Assembly (NCBI GenBank): GCA_902806215.1
Contig: CADCVT010000108.1
Location: 1-9,860 of the forward strand
Length of the DNA: 9,860 nucleotides
Direction of reading: 5' to 3'
Origin: an uncultured Solirubrobacteraceae bacterium
GTDB taxonomy: Bacteria > Actinomycetota > Thermoleophilia > Solirubrobacterales > Solirubrobacteraceae
Part shown: positions 1-4,845 of the stretch, piece after piece
Layout of the letters: every line of letters begins with the position of its first letter
How positions within the stretch are numbered: position 1 is the first letter of the stretch
Position numbers and translations under genes: made by a program
Notes under the pieces: model-generated
What the model was told of the DNA's origin: nothing
The model's database searches: none
Seen by the model: the letters and a program-made list of their open reading frames with translations, nothing else

Positions 1-1
1 C

Positions 2-1477
2 GAGTGGCCGTCGTCCGAACACGCGATCGAGCTCGGCTACGACCTGCTCGTCAACTACGCGAAGTCGGCGACGACGAAGACGCTCGTCGACACCACCCGG
101 ACGATCGTGATCCCGCTCGTCAACAAGGACGGCTTCAACGTCTCGCGCGAGGCGCGCGAGCTCAAGGGCGGCGTCTCGACCTACGCGGTCAACGACCACG
201 CGATGAAGCGCAAGACCTGCTTCGGCGTCGAGGGCAACTGCGCGACCGTCACGCGTCTGGCCGGCATCGACCCCAACCGCAACTACGGCGGCAGCTGGGG
301 CGCTCCCGGCGCGGGCATCCTCGCCCACGACGACACGTTCCGCGGCGACGAGCCGTGGCAGGCGCCGGAGGTCCAGAACGTCCGCGAGCTCGTCTCGAGC
401 CGCCAGGTGGTCACGCTCATCACGAACCACACCTACGGCAACCTCCTGCTGCGCCCGCCGGGGCTCGTCTCCACGGGCCGGCCGGTCGACGAGCCGATGT
501 ACCGCGCGCTCGGCCAGGCGATGGCGGAGCGCAACAAGTACGCGAACCTCCCGTCCTACAGCCTGTACGACACGTCCGGCACGACCGAGGACTGGACGTA
601 CTACGCGACGGGCGGCTTCGGGTTCACGTACGAGATCGGGCCGGACGAGTTCCACCCGCCGTACAGCAAGGGCGTCATCGACGAGTTCCTCGGCCGCGGC
701 GGGGCGGCGGGCGCCGGCTCGGGCGGCAACCGCGGGGCGTACTACGCGATCCTCCAGGCGACGGCCGACCCGGCGCAGCACTCGCGCCTGACCGGCACCG
801 CTCCGGCGGGCTCGAAGCTCAGGCTCACGAAGACGATCCAGAACGAGACCGCACCGGTCATCGGCCAGAACGGCCAGCTCTCGCCGCCGCGCAAGTTCAC
901 GGACACGCTGACGAGCGAGCTGACGGTGCCGAAGGGCGGCACGTTCACCTGGAACGTGAACCCGTCGACGCGTCCGTCGGTGCAGGGCACGTACGGGCGC
1001 CAGCCGAACGGGCTGCCGCAGCACCCGAACATCCCGCTGTCGAACCCGCCCGGCTTCCCGCCGCCGAACCCGAACTCGACCTCGTACGAGACCACCTCGT
1101 TCACCGTCAGCAACACCGGCTACGACAACGGCCGCATGACGGTCCACGTCGAGTGGGCCAACGCCGCCGACGACTGGGACGTCCAGGTGTTCAAGAACGG
1201 CGTCATGGTCGGCTCGTCCGAGGCGTACGGCGACAACGACGAGGACGCGATCGTCGAGGATCCGGAGGCGGGCACCTACGTGGTGCGCGTCATCAACTGG
1301 GACGCGTCGGGCGACTGGGACGGCTCGAAGAGCTACGTCACGTTCGCGCCGCCGACGCCCGGCAACCCGCCGAGCGATCCCGACGGCGAGGAGTACACGA
1401 TCACCTGCGGCACGAAGAGCAAGCAGGTCAAGGTCGACCGCGGGAAGACGGTCGCCATCGGCAACCCCTGCGCCTAG
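2..1477 (+). CDS. Secreted M14-family zinc carboxypeptidase, 3' portion (5' end outside window)
   Basis: The open frame runs in from the left edge; 491 residues are visible. The first codons read E-W-P-S, matching the end of the H-A-R-E-W-P-S zinc motif of M14 peptidases, so the first visible Glu is probably a zinc ligand. The rest of the catalytic set follows: Arg70 in M-K-R-K-T (Arg127 of carboxypeptidase A), Asn92-Arg93 in N-R-N-Y-G-G, His143 in N-H-T-Y-G (third zinc ligand), Tyr189 (Tyr248) and Glu211 in T-Y-E-I-G (catalytic base Glu270). The carboxylate-binding residues are all kept, which supports a true exo-carboxypeptidase. The position matching carboxypeptidase A residue 255 is Glu196, suggesting a taste for basic C-termini. 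The catalytic domain ends near residue 260. A beta-rich C-terminal part follows, with a PPC-like region (about 365-455) and a tail with two Cys, perhaps a disulfide. The signal peptide, expected of the family, lies outside the window. A Met at 107 is internal, not the start. Confidence 0.93.
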   Translation, partial: EWPSSEHAIELGYDLLVNYAKSATTKTLVDTTRTIVIPLVNKDGFNVSREARELKGGVSTYAVNDHAMKRKTCFGVEGNCATVTRLAGIDPNRNYGGSWGAPGAGILAHDDTFRGDEPWQAPEVQNVRELVSSRQVVTLITNHTYGNLLLRPPGLVSTGRPVDEPMYRALGQAMAERNKYANLPSYSLYDTSGTTEDWTYYATGGFGFTYEIGPDEFHPPYSKGVIDEFLGRGGAAGAGSGGNRGAYYAILQATADPAQHSRLTGTAPAGSKLRLTKTIQNETAPVIGQNGQLSPPRKFTDTLTSELTVPKGGTFTWNVNPSTRPSVQGTYGRQPNGLPQHPNIPLSNPPGFPPPNPNSTSYETTSFTVSNTGYDNGRMTVHVEWANAADDWDVQVFKNGVMVGSSEAYGDNDEDAIVEDPEAGTYVVRVINWDASGDWDGSKSYVTFAPPTPGNPPSDPDGEEYTITCGTKSKQVKVDRGKTVAIGNPCA

Positions 1478-1638
1478 GCGCGCCGACGAGGCCGGCGTCT
1501 CCGCCGGCCTCGTCGAGGGAGGCGCTCGGGCTCGTCGGGGGCGCCGTCGTCGTCGCCCTCCTCGAGCTCGTCGACCTCCCAGACGTCGGCGCTGACGCCG
1601 TGGGGCACGTCGTCGGTCGTGACCGTCGTGATGGCCAT
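1474..1638 (-). CDS. Small acidic/Arg-rich protein (54 aa), coupled to the kinase gene
   Basis: I do not recognise a family. The ATG overlaps the kinase TGA by one base (TGATG), and there is no Shine-Dalgarno sequence, so translation would depend on reinitiation after the kinase. The product has a Thr-rich start (M-A-I-T-T-V-T-T-D-D), then D-V-W-E-V at residues 18-22, an acidic stretch to about 38, and an Arg-rich tail (residues 39-53, ten Arg). The tail codons coincide with the hairpin terminator of the opposite gene, so the Arg run could be a by-product of the hairpin. The stop codon shares the palindrome CTAG (1474-1477) with the stop of the carboxypeptidase gene. In composition, and in the D-V-[FW]-E-V motif, it resembles the poly-Arg protein at 4386-4622. 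It could be a chance ORF; the start overlap and motif argue moderately for a real gene. Confidence 0.5.
   Translation of the reverse strand: MAITTVTTDDVPHGVSADVWEVDELEEGDDDGAPDEPERLPRRGRRRRRPRRRA
1484..1515 (+). terminator. Hairpin terminator after the carboxypeptidase gene
   Basis: A perfect 13-bp inverted repeat (arms 1484-1496 and 1503-1515) with a 6-nt loop begins 7 nt after the carboxypeptidase stop. There is no T-tract, as is common for GC-rich actinobacterial terminators. It sits between convergent genes. On the minus strand it lies inside the last codons of the 54-residue ORF, so it may act in both directions. Confidence 0.7.
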
Positions 1639-2456
1639 CAGTCGGGGAGCGCGTCGTCGAGCGTGTCGGCGACGTCCTCGACGGTGGGCCGTCCAAGCGG
1701 GTCGGGGTCGAGCGCCGCGTCGATCACCGTCGTGACCTCGCGCGGTAGCGAGGGCATGAGCCGTGCGGCCGGCTCGGGCCGGCGCTCGAGCTGTTCGTAG
1801 CCGTCCTCGCGCGCGCCGAACGCGCGCTGGCCCGTCGCGACCTCGTAGAGGACGCAGCCCGCGCCCCACACGTCGGCGGGCGGGCCGACCTCGTCGCCGC
1901 GCGCCTGCTCGGGCGCCATGTACCGTCGGCTGCCGGTGCCCGCCCGGATCGGGCCCGGCGGGCGCGCGATGCTCAGGTCGATCAGCTTGGCCATCCCGCG
2001 GTCGATCACGACGTTCTGCGGCTTGAGGTCGAGGTGCACGATCCCGCGGCCGTGCAGGTAGTGCAGTGCCGAGCAGAGGTGCATGCCGAGGTGCGCGAGG
2101 TCGTGCAGCGACAGCGGCTTCGCGGCACGGGCGAGCGCGCGCCCGACCGTGTCGCCCGAGAGCGCCTCGAGGACGAGCACCGGGTCGGGCTCCTCGACGA
2201 GCTCGTACGCGCGCACGACGTGCGGGTGCGCGAGCGCGAGCAGCAGCCGTCCCTCGGAGAGCAGGCGCTCGCGCGCGTGCGCATCGGCGTTGCGGTCGGG
2301 ACGCGGCACCTTCGCGACGCACCGGCAGTCGCGGCGGTCGGAGTGCACGTCGTAGACGTCGAGCAGGCGCGAGCGGTGCAGGTGCGCGACGACCTCGAGG
2401 TCATCGGTGACCCGGTCCCCCTCCGACAGCGCGGGCGGCTGCGCCGCCACCGTCAT
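1638..2456 (-). CDS. Serine/threonine protein kinase (Hanks type, soluble, kinase domain only)
   Basis: This 272-residue protein is almost entirely one kinase domain. Visible motifs are the ATP-anchoring Lys49 (C-V-A-K-V), an alpha-C Glu near residue 68, the catalytic loop H-L-D-L-K-P-Q-N at 141-148 (Asp143, Lys145, Asn148), the metal-binding Asp160 in D-L-S (instead of DFG), A-P-E at 181-183, D-V-W-G-A-G at 195-200, and the late Arg256 in G-R-P-T. The catalytic residues are intact, but the glycine-rich loop (about 24-36) has no glycines. There is no transmembrane or PASTA sensor region, so it should be cytosolic. The ATG overlaps the stop of the ABC exporter gene (ATGA, 2453-2456) and has a GGAGG 10 nt upstream, implying translational coupling. 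A longer upstream frame exists but has only Arg-rich shadow sequence. A role in phosphorylating the exporter or the adjacent small proteins is inference. Confidence 0.93.
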   Translation of the reverse strand: MTVAAQPPALSEGDRVTDDLEVVAHLHRSRLLDVYDVHSDRRDCRCVAKVPRPDRNADAHARERLLSEGRLLLALAHPHVVRAYELVEEPDPVLVLEALSGDTVGRALARAAKPLSLHDLAHLGMHLCSALHYLHGRGIVHLDLKPQNVVIDRGMAKLIDLSIARPPGPIRAGTGSRRYMAPEQARGDEVGPPADVWGAGCVLYEVATGQRAFGAREDGYEQLERRPEPAARLMPSLPREVTTVIDAALDPDPLGRPTVEDVADTLDDALPD

Positions 2457-4300
2457 CCCGGCAGGACCTCCGGCTCGTGCTCGGGTGCGTGCAGCCGGTA
2501 CAGCCCCGCGTAGGTCCCGCCCGACGCGACGAGCTCTGCGTGCGTGCCGCGCTCGACGACGCGGCCGTCCTCGAGCACGACGATCAGGTCGGCCTCGCGG
2601 ACGGTCATGAGGCTGTGGGAGATGATCAGCGTCGAGCGCCCGCTCATCAGCCGGCGCATCGGCTCGAGCACCCGCCACGACGCCTCGGTGTCGAGGCCGG
2701 TCGTCGGCTCGTCGAGGATGAGGAACGGCGCGTCGCGGATCATCGCCCGCGCGATCGCGATGCGCTGGCGCTGCCCGCCCGACAGCCGCCGCCCCTTCTG
2801 CCCGACAGAGGTCGCGTAGCCGTCGGGCATCGCGACGATGAACTCGTGCGCGTCGGCGGCGCGCGCGGCGGCCTCGACCTCCTCGTCGGTCGCGTCGGGC
2901 CGGCCGTAGGCGATGTTCTCGCGGATCGTCGCGTCGAAGACGAGCGTCTCCTGGAGCAGCAGTGCGACGTTGTCGCGCAGCGACTCGAGCGTCAGCTCGC
3001 GCAGGTCCTGGCCGTCGATCCGGATCGCTCCGGCCCCGGGGTCGTAGAAGCGCAGCAGGAGCTTGACGAGCGTCGACTTGCCGGCGCCGCTGGCACCGAC
3101 GAGCGCGACGGTCTGGCCCGGCTCGACCGCGAACGAGACGTCCTCGACCGCCGGCAGCTCATGCCCCGGGTAGGCGAAGGTGACCCCGTCGACCTCGATG
3201 TCGCCGCGAGCGCGCCCGAGGGTCTTCGTGCCGTCGCGCACCGCGGGCTCCTCGTCGAGGAACTCGATCAGCCGCTCGGCGCCCGCCGACGCGGAGTAGA
3301 TCGAGTTCGTCAGCTGGATGAGCCCGCGGATCGGCCCGTACATGCGGCTCATGAACGTCATGAAGACGAGCAGCTCGCCGAGCGTCAGTCGGGCCTTCGT
3401 CAGGAGCCACACGCCGAAGCCCAGCACGCAGATCGCGCCCAGCAGCTCGATCATGCCGACGAGCGGCGAGAACAGCGCCCGGATGCGCGTGGACGCCATC
3501 GACGCCTCGAACGCCGCCCGGTTCTCGCGCTGGAAGCGCTCGAGCTCGGACCCCTGCCGGTTGTAGGCCTGCACGAGCGCGTTGTTGGCGAGGCTCTCCT
3601 CGGCGACGGCGATGGTCGAGCCGCTGCGCCGCCGGCGCTCGCGCGACGCCTCCTTGATGAGCTTCGCGCACCGCCGCGCGACCATGAAGATGAGCGGGGT
3701 GACGATGAGCGACACGAGCGCGAGGTCCCACCGGATGTAGAACAGCGCGCACGTGAAGAAGATGAGCCGCAGCACGTTCGAGATGAGGTCGGCGACGCCC
3801 GACAGCACGAAGCTCTCGATCGTCGAGACGTCGCCGGTCAGCCGGGCGAGCACGTCGCCCAGGCGCCGCCGGTCGAAGAAGCCGAGCGAGAGCCCGTGGA
3901 GGTGCCCGAAGAAGTGCGCGCGCAGGTCGAGCAGGAACCGGCCGGCGACCCACTCGGAGAGGTAGTCGTCGAAGAACCCCACGATGCCGGCCAGCAGCGT
4001 GAGGCCGAAGTAGGCGGCGGCGATCGGGATGAACGCGCTGAAGTCGCGCGGCACGAGCACGTCGTCGACGATGACCTTGAACATCCAGATCATCAGCGTC
4101 TCGATGGCCGGCGAGAGCGCGATGAAGAACAGCGACAGCGCCATCCACTTGCGGTACGGCTTCGTGAACGGCCAGAAGCGGCGGAAGATCTCGCGGATCG
4201 GAACAGGCGGCGCGGCGGCGACGATGTTCTCGCCGCCGGGTCCTGCCACGAGCAGGCCGCGGATGCGCTCCCTGATCTTCATCTGCGTGAACGGTCCCAT
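2453..4300 (-). CDS. ABC exporter half-transporter (fused type-1 membrane domain and ATPase)
   Basis: The 615-residue protein has the usual length and order of a homodimeric or heterodimeric ABC exporter. The membrane domain (about 40-330) has six hydrophobic helices, the first at about 53-75. The ATPase domain follows: A-loop Tyr377, Walker A G-A-S-G-A-G-K-S-T at 402-410, Q-loop Gln450, signature L-S-G-G-Q at 506-510, Walker B F-L-I-L-D-E-P at 526-532, and H-loop His562. All catalytic residues are intact. It should export a substrate from the cytoplasm, but the sequence does not identify it; multidrug, lipid or peptide are all possible. The start is uncertain. ATG 4300 has GGAAG touching it, ATG 4282 has GGGACC about 10 nt upstream, and TTG 4318 lies in the T-tract of the upstream terminator. 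I see no promoter between 4301 and 4385, so expression may need read-through from the poly-Arg gene. Confidence 0.95.
   Translation of the reverse strand: MGPFTQMKIRERIRGLLVAGPGGENIVAAAPPVPIREIFRRFWPFTKPYRKWMALSLFFIALSPAIETLMIWMFKVIVDDVLVPRDFSAFIPIAAAYFGLTLLAGIVGFFDDYLSEWVAGRFLLDLRAHFFGHLHGLSLGFFDRRRLGDVLARLTGDVSTIESFVLSGVADLISNVLRLIFFTCALFYIRWDLALVSLIVTPLIFMVARRCAKLIKEASRERRRRSGSTIAVAEESLANNALVQAYNRQGSELERFQRENRAAFEASMASTRIRALFSPLVGMIELLGAICVLGFGVWLLTKARLTLGELLVFMTFMSRMYGPIRGLIQLTNSIYSASAGAERLIEFLDEEPAVRDGTKTLGRARGDIEVDGVTFAYPGHELPAVEDVSFAVEPGQTVALVGASGAGKSTLVKLLLRFYDPGAGAIRIDGQDLRELTLESLRDNVALLLQETLVFDATIRENIAYGRPDATDEEVEAAARAADAHEFIVAMPDGYATSVGQKGRRLSGGQRQRIAIARAMIRDAPFLILDEPTTGLDTEASWRVLEPMRRLMSGRSTLIISHSLMTVREADLIVVLEDGRVVERGTHAELVASGGTYAGLYRLHAPEHEPEVLPG
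2467..2471 (-). promoter_or_regulatory. Ribosome binding site of the kinase gene
   Basis: GGAGG on the minus strand lies inside the last codons of the ABC exporter, 10 nt before the kinase ATG. It fixes the kinase start at 2456 rather than at earlier in-frame codons. Confidence 0.7.
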
Positions 4301-4314
4301 CTTCCGGTGCTGAG

Positions 4315-4346
4315 ACAAAACGGGCCCCGCCCGAAGGCGGGGCCCG
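4315..4346 (-). terminator. Rho-independent terminator (or attenuator) between the poly-Arg gene and the ABC exporter
   Basis: A perfect 11-bp GC stem (arms 4321-4331 and 4336-4346) is capped, on the minus strand, by a C(UUCG)G tetraloop. It is followed by TTTTGT (4320-4315), the textbook layout for minus-strand termination. It lies 40 nt after the poly-Arg stop and ends 15-20 nt before the exporter ATG, so it separates two co-directional genes. On the plus strand there is no T-tract. Confidence 0.9.
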
Positions 4347-4348
4347 GA

Positions 4349-4372
4349 GACCGACTACGTACGCAGTCGGTC
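4349..4372 (-). other. Second hairpin in the 3' UTR of the poly-Arg gene
   Basis: A perfect 8-bp inverted repeat (arms 4349-4356 and 4365-4372) with an 8-nt loop containing the palindrome CGTACG lies between the poly-Arg stop (4386) and the terminator. It has no T-tract. It could stabilise the mRNA 3' end or be a protein-binding site. I see no complementarity to the terminator arms that would make it an antiterminator. Confidence 0.5.
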
Positions 4373-4385
4373 GAAGCTGGCGGGG

Positions 4386-4622
4386 CTACTCGGCGTCGTC
4401 CTCGACCTCGAAGACGTCGATGCCGTCGGCCTCGCTCTCGGTGTCCTCCCAGTACTCCTCCTCGACCTCCTCGAAGTCCTCCTCGGCCGCACCGGCCGGA
4501 AGGAGCTCGTCGAGTCCGAAGAGCTGTCCGAAGTGGTTCCCGTTGTTGCCGCCACGCCTGCGCCTGCGGCGACGGCGCCTGCGCCTGCGACGGCGCCTGC
4601 GGCGCCGAAATGCGTCTGGCAT
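4386..4622 (-). CDS. Small poly-arginine/acidic protein (78 aa), no recognised family
   Basis: The protein begins M-P-D-A-F and continues with 18 consecutive Arg (residues 6-23). A Gly/Asn linker (G-G-N-N-G-N-H, 24-30) follows, then a short hydrophobic patch (F-G-Q-L-F-G-L-D-E-L-L, 31-41). The tail from 38 to 78 holds 21 Asp/Glu, with Tyr57-Trp58 and D-V-F-E-V at 69-73. The Arg run uses CGC, CGG, CGT and AGG codons mixed. The gene has its own signals: a promoter-like TTGACG/TAGGTT, a GGGAG ribosome site 4 nt before the ATG, and a dedicated terminator. This makes a chance ORF unlikely despite the odd composition. There is no signal peptide or membrane segment. The basic head and acidic tail could pair with each other or bind nucleic acid, but function is unknown. 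It lies directly upstream of the ABC exporter-kinase pair on the same strand. Confidence 0.78.
   Translation of the reverse strand: MPDAFRRRRRRRRRRRRRRRRRRGGNNGNHFGQLFGLDELLPAGAAEEDFEEVEEEYWEDTESEADGIDVFEVEDDAE
4569..4601. repeat. 15-bp direct repeat within the poly-Arg tract
   Basis: The 15-mer gcgacggcgcctgcg occurs at 4569-4583 and exactly again at 4587-4601, an 18-bp period equal to six codons. It lies wholly within the Arg run of the small protein, so gain or loss of one unit would change the run by six Arg without shifting frame. Confidence 0.85.
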
Positions 4623-4626
4623 CTCA

Positions 4627-4631
4627 CTCCC
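4627..4631 (-). promoter_or_regulatory. Ribosome binding site of the poly-Arg gene
   Basis: GGGAG on the minus strand lies 4 nt before the ATG at 4622. Spacing is slightly short but usable, and it supports this start. Confidence 0.6.
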
Positions 4632-4694
4632 GTTCCTTGGGTGGACGATGAGCCGCCGGTGTCTGCCTCGGCCCCGGCGAATGAGGCGTCTTCG

Positions 4695-4722
4695 AACCTA
4701 CGCCTCTCGGCTCCTACGTCAA
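4695..4722 (-). promoter_or_regulatory. Candidate housekeeping promoter for the poly-Arg gene (and perhaps the ABC-kinase genes)
   Basis: On the minus strand, TTGACG (4722-4717, five of six consensus bases) is followed after 16 bp by TAGGTT (4700-4695), which fits the TAnnnT form of actinobacterial -10 boxes. Transcription would start near 4687, giving a leader of about 65 nt to the ATG at 4622. It lies in the 223-bp divergent intergenic region, which is visibly less GC-rich than its surroundings. I found no equally good promoter for the plus-strand gene. Confidence 0.55.
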
Positions 4723-4832
4723 GCGATGATGCGCGCCACGACGCCGGATCGCCCTTGAAACCTGGGTATCGGGACAAAAGACTGGTACTCGTGACCCCTG
4801 TTCCTGGGGTATGCCGCAAGTGTGGGACGCGC

Positions 4833-4836
4833 GGAG
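4833..4836 (+). promoter_or_regulatory. Ribosome binding site for the LVIVD-repeat gene
   Basis: GGAG lies 9 nt before ATG 4846. It favours that start over GTG 4822 (upstream of the site) and ATG 4876 (preceded only by AGG). Confidence 0.45.
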
Positions 4837-4845
4837 CGTTCCTGC

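Noticed and set aside
2457..2678. Upstream extension of the kinase frame to 2678
   Set aside because: The added 74 residues are Arg/Ala-rich shadow of the exporter, and the ATGA overlap with GGAGG marks the true start.
1474..4622. Ribosomally made modified peptide (RiPP) cluster with the small ORFs as precursors
   Set aside because: No recognisable maturation enzyme, cyclase or leader-core pattern is present; an exporter and kinase alone do not support it.
2477..4651. A 724-codon plus-strand open frame opposite the ABC exporter
   Set aside because: It is rich in Arg, Glu, Asp and Ala with no domain, and it is the GC-rich antisense of a clear ABC transporter.
4755..4812. Promoter or riboswitch for the LVIVD gene (TTGAAA at 4755, repeated CCTGGGTAT/CCTGGGGTAT at 4761 and 4803, 5-bp hairpin at 4794-4810)
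   Set aside because: No TAnnnT box at the right distance from TTGAAA, the hairpin is too short, and the sequence matches no riboswitch consensus I know.
4355..4819. A 154-codon minus-strand frame covering the poly-Arg gene
   Set aside because: Alternative frame of the same DNA, running past the promoter candidate and into the hairpin region. It lacks a ribosome site, while the 78-codon frame has one plus fitting promoter and terminator.
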